Part shown: one piece after another, positions 39,681-48,115 of the stretch
How positions within the stretch are numbered: position 1 is the stretch's first letter
Layout: every line of letters begins with the position of its first letter
Assembly: GCA_013364255.1 (NCBI GenBank)
Contig: CP054936.1
Span: forward strand, 7,954,353-8,018,352
Direction: 5' to 3'
Length of the DNA stretch: 64,000 bases
Source: Streptomyces seoulensis
GTDB lineage: Bacteria > Actinomycetota > Actinomycetes > Streptomycetales > Streptomycetaceae
Program-made: the position numbers and the translations under genes
Notes under the pieces: generated by a model
What the model saw: only the letters and a program-made list of their open reading frames with translations
What the model was told of the DNA's origin: nothing
Database searches by the model: none

Positions 39681-39981
39681 CGGAGTCACTCTTCCCTTTC
39701 TCGATTCCGACTTCTCGGCGAGATCCGGGCCGCTCCGTGCGCGGAAGCAGCCCGGAAGCTGCGAGTGTGCGCTGTCACGGACCTCCTTCCAGCGGAGATG
39801 TGCGGCACATGTGCTGCGGAGGCGTGCATGCCTCATCCGTGCTGGCCCGCCTACCCCTCCTGGGGGGCCTCAACCACACAAAACGGGAAACCGGGAAAAA
39901 ATCAGGATCTCTTTGAACGCATCGGTCACACAATCCCCTCCGCCCCCATCGGACGCAGGGACGACCGGCCCGGGCCCGGGC
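39681..39981. other. Intergenic region with AT-rich patch and Cys-rich frame
   Basis: No confident gene. A plus-strand frame from GTG 39765 encodes a Cys-rich stretch (EMCGTCAAEACMPHPCW), and GGAGG at 39817-39821 lies five bases before an in-frame ATG at 39827. However, the frame runs on into the reverse strand of the CoxG-like gene and its later codons (AAA, AAT, ACA, TTT) are unlike the host. An A-rich run (GGGAAAAAATCAGG) near 39893 is the most AT-rich spot in this part. Confidence 0.3.
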
Positions 39982-40719
39982 TCAGCCGCGCCGCAGCCGA
40001 CGTACGCCCACGACGAGCAGCGCCGCCGCCAGGGCCGCCCCGGCCGCGGCGGCGGCACGCCTGGCCACCGGCACCCCGGCGACCCGCAGCAGGTCGATCG
40101 GCTCGCCGCCGCCCCCGGACCCCGCGCCGTCCCCGGGCCTCCTGCCGCGGTCGGCGCCGCTCGCCGCCGGGACGGTGACGGGAGCCGGCGCGGGCCGCAC
40201 CACGGGAGTCGGCTCGGGCGCCGACGCCGACGCCGGCGCCGCGTCCCGGCCCGCCGCCGGGCCCGCCGGGGGAGTGGCGCCGGCCAGCCGGCGGGACAGG
40301 CAGTCGGCGAACTGCCCGACCAGCCGGTCGCCGACCTCCGCCAGCACCCCGCGCCCGAACTGCGCCGGGCGGCCGGTCACCGTCAGATCGGTGCGCACCG
40401 ACACGGCCGTCACGCCGTCGCGTTCCTCCAGGTCCGCCGTCACGGTCGCCCGCGCCGTGCCCTGTCCGCGCGTCTCCCGCCCGTTCGCCGCCAGCACCAG
40501 GCGGTGCGCCGTCTCGTCCTGCTCCTCGAAGACCGCCGTGCCCTTGTACGCCACGGTGATCGGGCCCAGCCGCACCTTCACCGCCCCGGTCACGGTCCTG
40601 CCGTCGTAGTCCTCCACGGTGGCACCGGGCAGGCACGGCGCGACCCGTTCGATGTCGAGGAGCGCCCGCCAGGCGTCGCCGAGCGGGACGGGAACGGTGA
40701 ACTCGTGGCGCAGTTCCAT
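39982..40719 (-). CDS. coxG: CoxG-like SRPBCC protein with C-terminal membrane anchor
   Basis: A 245-residue protein. Residues 1-150 are a CoxG/SRPBCC domain (MELRHEFTVPVPLGDAWRAL, PCLPGATVEDYDG, VKVRLGPITVAYKG), then a Pro/Ala-rich linker and a membrane helix (about 220-240) ending in basic residues. In carboxydotrophs CoxG anchors the CO dehydrogenase to the cytoplasmic membrane. It is the last gene of the molybdenum hydroxylase operon, 105 bases after XdhC. Confidence 0.88.
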   Translation of the reverse strand: MELRHEFTVPVPLGDAWRALLDIERVAPCLPGATVEDYDGRTVTGAVKVRLGPITVAYKGTAVFEEQDETAHRLVLAANGRETRGQGTARATVTADLEERDGVTAVSVRTDLTVTGRPAQFGRGVLAEVGDRLVGQFADCLSRRLAGATPPAGPAAGRDAAPASASAPEPTPVVRPAPAPVTVPAASGADRGRRPGDGAGSGGGGEPIDLLRVAGVPVARRAAAAAGAALAAALLVVGVRRLRRG

Positions 40720-40739
40720 GGACTTCCTCTTCACGATCA

Positions 40740-40827
40740 GACGGTCGGGCGGGCAGACGGTCGGACGGTCAAGCGATCGGACGGTCAAGCGATCGGATGG
40801 TCGGGTGGTCGGGTGGTCGGGCGGTCA
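40740..40827. repeat. Eleven-unit octamer array between XdhC and CoxG genes
   Basis: Starting at 40740 the sequence divides into eleven consecutive 8-base units close to GACGGTCG (for example GACGGTCG, GACGGTCA, AGCGATCG, GATGGTCG, GGTGGTCG twice). The last unit contains the stop codon of the XdhC gene (40825-40827). It makes up most of the gap before the CoxG start. Confidence 0.85.
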
Positions 40828-41931
40828 GGCGGAACGCACCGCGTGGATGGCTCCCGCGGTCGCGGTCAGCGGCGTACCCGTGCCGCCCCAGCGCAGCGAG
40901 ATGATCTCGGCCGCGACGGACACGGCCACCTCCTCGGGGGTGCGGGCGCCCAGGTCGAGACCGACCGGCGAGCGCAGCCGGGACAGCTCGGCCTCGGTCA
41001 GGCCCGCGTCGAGCAGCCGCTCCAGCCGCTCGTCGTGGGTACGGCGGCTGCCCATCGCCCCGATGTACGCGGCCGGGCGGCGCAGCGCCTCCTCCAGCAG
41101 CGGCACGTCGAACTTCGGGTCGTGGGTGAGCACGCAGACCACCGTGCGCTCGTCGGTGTCGGTGGCGCGCAGGTAGCGGTGCGGCCAGTCCACGACGACC
41201 TCCACCGCGTCGGGGAACCGCTTCGGCGTGGCGAACACCGGGCGGGCGTCGCACACCGTGACCCGGTAGCCGAGGAAGGCGCCGATCCGGGCGACGGCCG
41301 CCGCGTAGTCGATCGCGCCGAACACCAGCATCCGCGGCGGCGGCGCGAAGGAATGCAGGAACACGGCGACGACGTCCTCCCGGCGCTCGCCGCGCGCCCC
41401 GTAGTGCCGCGTCCCGGTGGCGCCCAGGGCGAGTTCGCCGCGGGCGTCGGCGGTGACCGCCACGTCCAGTCCGGGCGCGCCCAGGGTGCCGGCCACCGTG
41501 TCGGGCCACACCGCGAGGGCCGCGCCGCGCGGCGCGGGCCCGTCGACCACCGTCGCCACGGTGACCGGTTCGCCGGCGGCCACCGACGCCGCGACCGCCC
41601 CGAACGCCGGATCCCTCTCCGGGGTCACGGGCCTGACCAGCACACTGATCTCGCCGCCGCAGGTGAGGCCGACCGCGAACGCGTCCTCGTCGCTGTACCC
41701 GAAGGACGCCAGCTCCGCCCGGCCGCTCGCCATCACCTCCCGCGCCAGCTCGAAGACGGCCCCCTCCACGCAGCCGCCGGACACGCTGCCCACGACCTCG
41801 TCGTCCGGGCCGACCGCCATCGCCGCCCCGGGGTCGCGCGGCGCGCTGCGGCTCACCGTGACGACGGTGGCCAGCGCGAAGGGCGCCCGCGCCGCGTACC
41901 AGCGCCCGAGCGCCGGAAGAATCTCACGCAC
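40825..41931 (-). CDS. XdhC/CoxI-family maturation factor
   Basis: A 368-residue protein. The N-terminal XdhC domain has VVTVSRSAPRDPGA and the conserved SVSGGCVEGAVFE; the C-terminal half is a Rossmann domain (MLVFGAIDYAAAVARIGAFLG) ending in GLDLGARTPEEVAVSVAAEI. XdhC proteins bind molybdenum cofactor and guide its sulfuration and insertion into hydroxylases. Its ATG overlaps the stop of the VWA gene by eight bases, so the two are coupled. Confidence 0.9.
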   Translation of the reverse strand: MREILPALGRWYAARAPFALATVVTVSRSAPRDPGAAMAVGPDDEVVGSVSGGCVEGAVFELAREVMASGRAELASFGYSDEDAFAVGLTCGGEISVLVRPVTPERDPAFGAVAASVAAGEPVTVATVVDGPAPRGAALAVWPDTVAGTLGAPGLDVAVTADARGELALGATGTRHYGARGERREDVVAVFLHSFAPPPRMLVFGAIDYAAAVARIGAFLGYRVTVCDARPVFATPKRFPDAVEVVVDWPHRYLRATDTDERTVVCVLTHDPKFDVPLLEEALRRPAAYIGAMGSRRTHDERLERLLDAGLTEAELSRLRSPVGLDLGARTPEEVAVSVAAEIISLRWGGTGTPLTATAGAIHAVRSA

Positions 41932-43210
41932 GCTCCACTCCTTCCCACTCGCCCCACCCCGAGCCCCCCGCCCCCTCCACCACCGACCCGCCCCTTCCGG
42001 GCCCGGTCCCGCCGGCCCTCACCCCGCCCGCCGTCGCCGTCCCCCCGCCTCCTGTGTCCGCGCCCCGTACCACCGCTGCCAGGCGTTCCAGTGCGGCCAG
42101 GCTGTGGCCCTCGACGAAGGCGTCCACGCTCGGCAGGGCCGCCGCCATTCCGGCGGCCAGGGGGGCGTAGCCGGGGCGCGCCTTCAAGGGGTTGGCCCAC
42201 ACGACGCGGTGCGCGAGCCGGTGCAGGCGGCGCATCTGGTCGGCGAGCAGCCGCGGATCGCCGCGCTCCCAGCCGTCCGAGAGCAGCACGACGACGGCGC
42301 CGCGCGCCATGCCCCGCTGTCCCCAGCGGTCCAGGAACTCCCGCAGCAGTTCTCCGAGCCGGGTGCCCCCGCGCCAGTCGGGCACGGCCTCGCCGACCGC
42401 CGCCATCGCCAGGTCCGGGTCGCGGTGGGACAGCTCACGCGTCACCCGGGTCAGCCGGGTGCCGACGGTGAACACCTCGGTGCGCCGCGCGCGGGCCGCC
42501 GCGTGCGCGAATCGCAGCAGCGCGTCGGCGTACGGCCCCATCGAGCCGCTGACGTCCACCAGCAGCACCACCCGCCGGGGCCGCTCGCTGCGCGCGTGCC
42601 GGCGCGGCAGCGCGGGCTCGCCGCCGCGCCGCAGCAGCTCCCGCACGGTGCGGTGCGGATCGACGGCCCCGCGCCGCGCCGGCCGCCGCCGCGCGCTGCG
42701 CCGCGACGCGCCGCGCAGCGCGAACGCGGCCAGCAGCCGCCGCACCTGCGCCCGCTCGGCGGCGTCCAGCCCCGCCATGTCACGGTGGCGCAGCACCTCG
42801 GCCGAGCTGGCGCGGGAGGCGACCGGCGGACCCGGCCGGTCCTCGTCGCCGCCGCCGCGCAACCCGTCGGGCGCCTCCCGCGGCAGCGGGCGCAGCCGCG
42901 GCCGGGGAGCGGCCCGCACCGCCCGGACCGGCGGCCGGCCGGAGCCGAAGTACGCGTCGAACACCCGCTCGTAGCGCTCCAGGTCGTCCCGGTCCGCGCA
43001 CAGGGTCAGCCGCCCCGCCCAGTACACGTCGGCCCGCACCCCCGGCCGCAGCACCGACACCGCCCGCAGGAAGGCGTGCACCCGCTCGGAGCTGACGGCC
43101 ACCCCGGCCGCCCGCAGGGCCCGCGCGAAACCCACCAGCACCGCGTCGGCCCCCGACGGAGCGGCGCCGGGGCGGGGGTCGGCGGATGCGGAAGGCGGCA
43201 CGTCCCTCAC
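41924..43210 (-). CDS. coxE: CoxE-like VWA-domain protein
   Basis: A 428-residue protein with a C-terminal von Willebrand A domain whose metal site is LLVDVSGSMGPY (DxSxS) near residue 212. The front part (AVSSERVHAFLRAV, YWAGRLTLCADRDDLERY) matches the CoxE family, and an Arg-rich linker separates them. CoxE works with the MoxR ATPase CoxD in inserting the catalytic metal centre. GTG start overlaps the stop of the AAA gene (GTGA). Confidence 0.9.
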   Translation of the reverse strand: MRDVPPSASADPRPGAAPSGADAVLVGFARALRAAGVAVSSERVHAFLRAVSVLRPGVRADVYWAGRLTLCADRDDLERYERVFDAYFGSGRPPVRAVRAAPRPRLRPLPREAPDGLRGGGDEDRPGPPVASRASSAEVLRHRDMAGLDAAERAQVRRLLAAFALRGASRRSARRRPARRGAVDPHRTVRELLRRGGEPALPRRHARSERPRRVVLLVDVSGSMGPYADALLRFAHAAARARRTEVFTVGTRLTRVTRELSHRDPDLAMAAVGEAVPDWRGGTRLGELLREFLDRWGQRGMARGAVVVLLSDGWERGDPRLLADQMRRLHRLAHRVVWANPLKARPGYAPLAAGMAAALPSVDAFVEGHSLAALERLAAVVRGADTGGGGTATAGGVRAGGTGPGRGGSVVEGAGGSGWGEWEGVERA

Positions 43211-44064
43211 GCCTCCCGCCCCGCGAGGATCGCCGCGAAGTCCAGGCCCCGGGCCCGGTCGATGTCCTCGCGGTACTTCAGGACCGCGCCGAGCGTGGCC
43301 GTCGCCAGCTCGGCGTCCGCCTCGTCCGCGCCGAGCGCGTCCAGGGCGCGCGCCCAGTCCAGGGTCTCGGCCACCCCCGGCGGCTTGAGCAGCTCCTGAC
43401 CGCGCAGCGCCTGCGCCAGCGCGGTCACCTGCTCCGCGAGCCGCTCCGACACCTCCGGCAACCGCCGCCGCACGATGGCCAGTTCACGGGCGAAGCCGGG
43501 GTGGTCGAACCAGTGGTACAGACAGCGCCGCTTCAGCGCGTCGTGCACCTCCCGGGTGCGGTTGGAGGTCAGCACCACCACCGGCGGCACCTCGGCGCGC
43601 AGCGTGCCCAGCTCCGGGACCGTCACCTGGAACTCCGAGAGCACCTCCAGCAGGAACGCCTCGAACTCGTCGTCCGCTCGGTCGATCTCGTCCACCAGCA
43701 GCACCGACGGCTGAGTCTGCAACGCCCGCAGCAGCGGCCGGGCGATGAGGAACCGCCGGTCGTACAGCTCGCGCTCCAGCCGTTCGGCGTCCGCGACCCC
43801 GGCCGCCTCGGCGGCGCGCAGATGCAGCAGCTGGCGGGGGAAGTCCCAGTCGTACAGCGCCTGCGAGGCGTCGATGCCCTCGTGGCACTGGAGCCGGATC
43901 AGCGGCGCGCCGAGCGCCTCGGCGAGGGCGGCGGCGAGCGCGGTCTTGCCCACGCCCGCGTCGCCCTCGCAGAAGACCGGCCGGTGCAGCCGGAGCGCCA
44001 GGAAGCAGGCGACGGCCAGCCCGTCGTCCACCAGGTACCCGGTCTCCTCCAGGCGGGAGCGCAC
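43207..44064 (-). CDS. coxD: MoxR-type AAA+ ATPase (CoxD-like)
   Basis: A 285-residue ATPase with Walker A GDAGVGKTALA (near 35), Walker B LLVDEIDRA (near 120) and sensor LTSNRTREVHDALKRR (near 163). In Cox systems CoxD remodels the apo-enzyme so that the active-site metal and sulfur can be added. The GTG at 44064 is the first start codon after the upstream stop; the frame begins just after the TGA of the FAD-subunit gene, so about ten more residues could be coded if a rare start is used. Confidence 0.9.
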   Translation of the reverse strand: MRSRLEETGYLVDDGLAVACFLALRLHRPVFCEGDAGVGKTALAAALAEALGAPLIRLQCHEGIDASQALYDWDFPRQLLHLRAAEAAGVADAERLERELYDRRFLIARPLLRALQTQPSVLLVDEIDRADDEFEAFLLEVLSEFQVTVPELGTLRAEVPPVVVLTSNRTREVHDALKRRCLYHWFDHPGFARELAIVRRRLPEVSERLAEQVTALAQALRGQELLKPPGVAETLDWARALDALGADEADAELATATLGAVLKYREDIDRARGLDFAAILAGREA

Positions 44065-44097
44065 CTGTTCGGGGCTGTCGACGGCGGCGATCGGCGC

Positions 44098-44952
44098 TCA
44101 CCCCATCCCGGCGGCGGCCAGGACCGCCCGTCTGGTCAGCACCCGCGCCAGATGCGCCCGGTACTCGGGCGAGGCGGAGGCGTCCCGGGACGGGCGGGTG
44201 CCCTCGGCCGCCGACGCGGCCGCGCGGGCCACGGCCCCGGCGTCCGCCGCGCCGGTCAGCGCCGCTTCGGCCGCCGCGGCCCGCAGCGGCGTCGCGCCCA
44301 TGTTGGTCAGCCCGATCCGCGCCTCGGCGATCCGCCCGTCCTCGCGCCGCACCAGCGCGGCCACCGCGACCATCGCCCAGGACTGGGAGACCCGGTGGAA
44401 CTTCTCGTACCGGTGGCCCCAGCCCTCCCGCTTGGGCACCCGCACCTCCACCAGCAGCTCGTCGGGGGCCAGCGCGGTCTGGAGGTAGTCGGCGAAGAAC
44501 TCACCGGCCGGGACGGCACGCCGCCCGCCCGGTCCCACGGCGACCAGTTCGGCGTCCAGCGCCAGCGCCACCGCGGGCAGGTCACCGGCCGGGTCGGCGT
44601 GCGCGAGCGAGCCGCCGAGGGTGCCCCGGTGCCGTACGGCCGGGTCGGCCACCGTCTCGGTCGCCTGCGCCAGCAGTCCCGCGTACCGCCGCACCAGCGG
44701 GTCGCGGACCACGTCGTGGTGCGTGGTCAGCGCGCCGACGACCAGCGTGTCGCCGTCCTCGCGCACCCCGCGCAGACCGGGGATCCGGCCCACGTCCACG
44801 ACGAGTTCGGGGAAGGCCAGCCGCAGCCGCAGCAACGGCAGCAGACTCTGCCCGCCGGCCAGCACCTTCGCCTCCTCGCCGGCCTCGTGGAGGACGCGCA
44901 CGGCCTCCTCCAGGGTGTCCGGCCGGACGTAGTCGAACGCGGGGGGAATCAC
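44098..44952 (-). CDS. coxM: FAD-binding medium subunit of a molybdenum hydroxylase (CoxM-like)
   Basis: A 284-residue subunit carrying FAD. The two flavin motifs are clear: AGGQSLLPLLRLRL near 32 and TLGGSLAHADPAGDLPA near 110. It receives electrons from the iron-sulfur subunit and passes them to the final acceptor. GTG start overlaps the stop of the large-subunit gene (GTGA), which keeps subunits in balance. Confidence 0.93.
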   Translation of the reverse strand: MIPPAFDYVRPDTLEEAVRVLHEAGEEAKVLAGGQSLLPLLRLRLAFPELVVDVGRIPGLRGVREDGDTLVVGALTTHHDVVRDPLVRRYAGLLAQATETVADPAVRHRGTLGGSLAHADPAGDLPAVALALDAELVAVGPGGRRAVPAGEFFADYLQTALAPDELLVEVRVPKREGWGHRYEKFHRVSQSWAMVAVAALVRREDGRIAEARIGLTNMGATPLRAAAAEAALTGAADAGAVARAAASAAEGTRPSRDASASPEYRAHLARVLTRRAVLAAAGMG

Positions 44953-47378
44953 CGTGCGGCCTCCTCTGGCTCCGGACGGCCGGACCCGGCGGCCCGGACG
45001 GCCTCCCAGACCCGTTCGGGTGTGCACGGCATCCGTACGTCGGTGACGCCCAGCGGGCGCAGCGCGTCCACGACCGCGTTGACCACGGCGGGCGTGGAGG
45101 CGATCGTGCCCGCCTCGCCGACGCCCTTGGCGCCGAGCGGGTTGGACGTGGCGGGCGTCTCGGTGCGGTCGGTCGTGAACTCGGGCAGGTCCGCCGCCGA
45201 CGGCACCAGGTAGTCGGCCATCGTGCCGGAGACCAGGTTGCCCTCCGTGTCGTAGACCGCCTCCTCGAACAGCGCCTGCGCGATGCCCTGGGCGAGACCG
45301 CCGTGCACCTGGCCCTCGACGATCATCGGGTTGATCACCCGGCCCACGTCGTCCACGCACACGTAGGAGCGGATCGAGGTCTGCCCGGTCTCGGTGTCGA
45401 CCTCCACCGCGCACAGGTGGGTGCCGTGCGGGTAGGAGAAGTTCTCCGGGTCGAGCACATGGCCGGCGTTCAGGGTGGGCTCCATGCCCTCGGGCACGTC
45501 GTGCGAGGTGAACGTCGCGAAGGCGACCTCCTGGATGGTCCGCCGCGCCTCCGGCGAACCCTTCACCGAGAACACGCCGCCCTTGAACTCCACGTCGTCC
45601 TCGCTCGCCTCCAGCAGGTGCGCGGCCACCTTCCGCGCCCGGTCCACCACCTTCTCGGCCGCCCGGTGCACCGCCGCGCCGCCCACCACCAGGGACCGCG
45701 AGCCGTAGGTGTCCATGCCCTGCGGGGCCACCAGCGTGTCGCCGTGCACCACCTCGACGTCCTCGAACGGCACGCCGAGCACGTCCGCGGCGATCTGGCT
45801 CCAGCACGTCACGTGCCCCTGCCCGTGCGGGCTGGTGCCGGTGACCACCTCGACCTTGCCGGTGGGCAGCACCCGGATGCTCGCCGCCTCCCAGCCGCCC
45901 GCCGAGTACCTGAGGTCCCGCAGCACCCGGCTCGGGGCCAGCCCGCACATCTCCGTGTACGTCGACACGCCGATGCCCAGGCGTACGGAGTCGCCGCGTT
46001 CCGCGCGCTCGCGCTGCTCGGCGCGCAGCTCGTCGTACCCGAACAGGGCGAGCGCCTTGTCGGTGGCGGCCTCGTAGTTCCCGCTGTCGTAGGTCAGGCC
46101 GGCGATCGAGTCGTACGGGAACTCCTCGTGCCGGATCCAGTTGCGCCGCCGCACCTCCACCGGGTCCAGGCCCAGCTCGGCGGCGAGTTCGTCCATGGTC
46201 CGCTCGATGGCGAAGGTGGCCTCCGGGCGGCCGGCGCCGCGGTACGCGTCGGTCGGGGTGCGGGTGGTGAACACGCCGGTGCAGTCGAACTCGTAGGAGT
46301 CCATCTTGTAGATCGCCGGGTACATGAACGCGCCCAGGACCGGGATGCCGGGCGTCACCAGCATCAGATACGCGCCCATGTCGGCGAGCAGGTCCACCTT
46401 GAGGCCGAGCAGCCTGCCCTCGCGGGTGGCGGCCAGCTCCACGTCCTGGATCATGCCGCGGCCGTGGTGGGTGGCGAGATACCCCTCGGAGCGCGACTCG
46501 GTCCACTTCACCGGCCGGCCGAGCCGGCGCGCGAGCGCCAGCGCGACCGCCTCCTCGCCGTACACCTGGAGCTTGGAGCCGAAGCCGCCGCCCACGTCGG
46601 GGGCGATCACCCGCAGCTTGTGCTCCGGGACCCCGCAGACCACCGACAGCATGATCCGCAGGATGTGCGGGATCTGCGTCGCCGAGTACACGGTGTACTC
46701 GCCGGAGGCGGCGAGCGGGGTGACGACGACCGCGCGCGGCTCCATCGCGTTCGGGATCAGCCGCTGCTGCACGTAGCGCCGCCGGACGACCACGTCGGCG
46801 CGTTCGCGCACCCGCTCGTAGGGCTCGCCGCACCGCAGCGGCCAGTCGTACGCCCGGTTGGTGCCCTGGTCGGCGTGGACCAGCGGCGCGTCCTCGGCGA
46901 GCGCGGCCTCCAGGTCCAGGACCGGCGGCAGGGGGGCGTAGTCGACCTCGATCGCCTCCAGGGCGTCGGCGGCGGCGTACCGGTCGCGGGCCACCACGAC
47001 CGCGACCGGGTCGCCGGCGTGCCGCACCTCGTCCAGCGCGAGCGGCGGATGGTCCGGCAGCACCATGTCCTCGGTGACCGGCCACGCGCAGGGCAGCGAA
47101 CCGAGCGCGTCGGCCAGGTCGCGGCCGGTGAACGCGGCGACCACGCCGGGGCGTTCGAGGGCGGCGGAGATGTCGACGCGCTCGACGCGGGCGTGCGCCA
47201 TCGGACTGCGCAGGAAGGCCAGGTGCAGCAGACCGGTGACGGAGATGTTGTCGGTCCAGTTGGTCTGCCCGGTGACCAGCCGGGCGTCCTCCTTGCGCAG
47301 CCGGGACCTGCCGACCTCGCCCTCGGCTCCCTCGGTTCTCTCTGCCCCGTGGTCGGCCCGGTCGGCCTGGTCGGTCAT
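44949..47378 (-). CDS. coxL: Molybdopterin-binding large subunit, form II CO-dehydrogenase-like
   Basis: An 809-residue catalytic subunit. Cofactor-binding loops APDVGGGFGSK and GAKGVGEAGTI (with the catalytic Glu) are present. The active-site loop reads AYRGAGR, the signature of form II enzymes; true CO dehydrogenases (form I) have AYxCSFR. The substrate is therefore probably not CO but another small molecule, perhaps an aldehyde or heterocycle. It contacts the FAD and iron-sulfur subunits encoded on either side. Its ATG overlaps the stop of the small-subunit gene (ATGA). Confidence 0.93.
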   Translation of the reverse strand: MTDQADRADHGAERTEGAEGEVGRSRLRKEDARLVTGQTNWTDNISVTGLLHLAFLRSPMAHARVERVDISAALERPGVVAAFTGRDLADALGSLPCAWPVTEDMVLPDHPPLALDEVRHAGDPVAVVVARDRYAAADALEAIEVDYAPLPPVLDLEAALAEDAPLVHADQGTNRAYDWPLRCGEPYERVRERADVVVRRRYVQQRLIPNAMEPRAVVVTPLAASGEYTVYSATQIPHILRIMLSVVCGVPEHKLRVIAPDVGGGFGSKLQVYGEEAVALALARRLGRPVKWTESRSEGYLATHHGRGMIQDVELAATREGRLLGLKVDLLADMGAYLMLVTPGIPVLGAFMYPAIYKMDSYEFDCTGVFTTRTPTDAYRGAGRPEATFAIERTMDELAAELGLDPVEVRRRNWIRHEEFPYDSIAGLTYDSGNYEAATDKALALFGYDELRAEQRERAERGDSVRLGIGVSTYTEMCGLAPSRVLRDLRYSAGGWEAASIRVLPTGKVEVVTGTSPHGQGHVTCWSQIAADVLGVPFEDVEVVHGDTLVAPQGMDTYGSRSLVVGGAAVHRAAEKVVDRARKVAAHLLEASEDDVEFKGGVFSVKGSPEARRTIQEVAFATFTSHDVPEGMEPTLNAGHVLDPENFSYPHGTHLCAVEVDTETGQTSIRSYVCVDDVGRVINPMIVEGQVHGGLAQGIAQALFEEAVYDTEGNLVSGTMADYLVPSAADLPEFTTDRTETPATSNPLGAKGVGEAGTIASTPAVVNAVVDALRPLGVTDVRMPCTPERVWEAVRAAGSGRPEPEEAAR

Positions 47379-47899
47379 GCCGTCACCTCCTGGCCGGACG
47401 CGGTCCGCCGGCCGGGCGCGGGGCTCTCCTCGGCGCCCTCGCCCTCCTCGGCGGCGGCGAGCACCGCGCGGACGATGTTCTGGTAGCCGGTGCACCGGCA
47501 CAGGTTTCCTTCGAGCGCCTTGCGCACCTCGTCGGAGGTGGGGTGCGGGTTCTCGCGCAGCAGATCGCGGGCGGCCATGATCATGCCGGGGGTGCAGTAG
47601 CCGCACTGGAGCGCGTGCCGCTCGTGGAAGGCGCGCTGCAACGGCGTCCACACGCCGCCTCGGGCCAGCCCCTGCACGGTGGTCACCTCGCCGCCGTCCG
47701 CCTGCACGGCCAGCACCGTGCAGCTCTTGACGCTCGCGCCGTCCAGCTCGACGGTGCACGCCCCGCAGTTGGAGGTGTCGCAGCCGACGGGGGTGCCGGT
47801 CAGGCCGAGCCGGTCGCGCAGGTAGTGGACCAGCAGCAGGCGGGGCTCCACCTCGTCCTCGTAGGCCGTGCCGTCCACCGTGACCGAGATGTGGGTCAT
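47375..47899 (-). CDS. coxS: [2Fe-2S] small subunit of a molybdenum hydroxylase (CoxS-like)
   Basis: A 174-residue subunit with two [2Fe-2S] sites: a plant-type one (VGCDTSNCGACTVELDG...KSC) and the four-helix one (QCGYCTPGMIM ... NLCRCTGYQNI). It moves electrons from the molybdenum centre to FAD. The ATG at 47899 has GGAGG five bases upstream. It is the first gene of the operon S-L-M-D-E-XdhC-G. The last 20 residues are a variable tail. Confidence 0.94.
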   Translation of the reverse strand: MTHISVTVDGTAYEDEVEPRLLLVHYLRDRLGLTGTPVGCDTSNCGACTVELDGASVKSCTVLAVQADGGEVTTVQGLARGGVWTPLQRAFHERHALQCGYCTPGMIMAARDLLRENPHPTSDEVRKALEGNLCRCTGYQNIVRAVLAAAEEGEGAEESPAPGRRTASGQEVTA

Positions 47900-48050
47900 G
47901 TGCCCTCCAGGGACCGTCCGGGCGTGCATGAGGGAAACCAGCGACCGGTGTGGTGTAGGTCACTCTATGACCGAGCCCGGGGCGGGGCGAGTGGTGCGGC
48001 GGGGCCTCCGGCCGAAAGCCGCCCGGTTCCGGAACCGCCGGAACCGCCGG

Positions 48051-48085
48051 CACCGGTGTCACCGCCGGAACCGGTGACACCGGTG
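48051..48085 (-). terminator. Strong hairpin upstream of the molybdenum hydroxylase operon
   Basis: CACCGGTGTCACCG and CGGTGACACCGGTG form a perfect 14-bp stem with a seven-base loop, 30 bases after the glycosyltransferase stop. It should end the glycosyltransferase transcript. The gap down to 47900 also has CCGGAACCG repeats. Confidence 0.8.
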
Positions 48086-48115
48086 ACGCCGGGGGTGGCG
48101 GCGCATGGCACGGTG

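Noticed and set aside
40740..40827. CRISPR or integron-type repeat array
   Set aside because: Period of eight bases, no unique spacers, no associated genes.
44949..47378. True (form I) CO dehydrogenase large subunit
   Set aside because: The active-site loop is AYRGAGR, not AYxCSFR.
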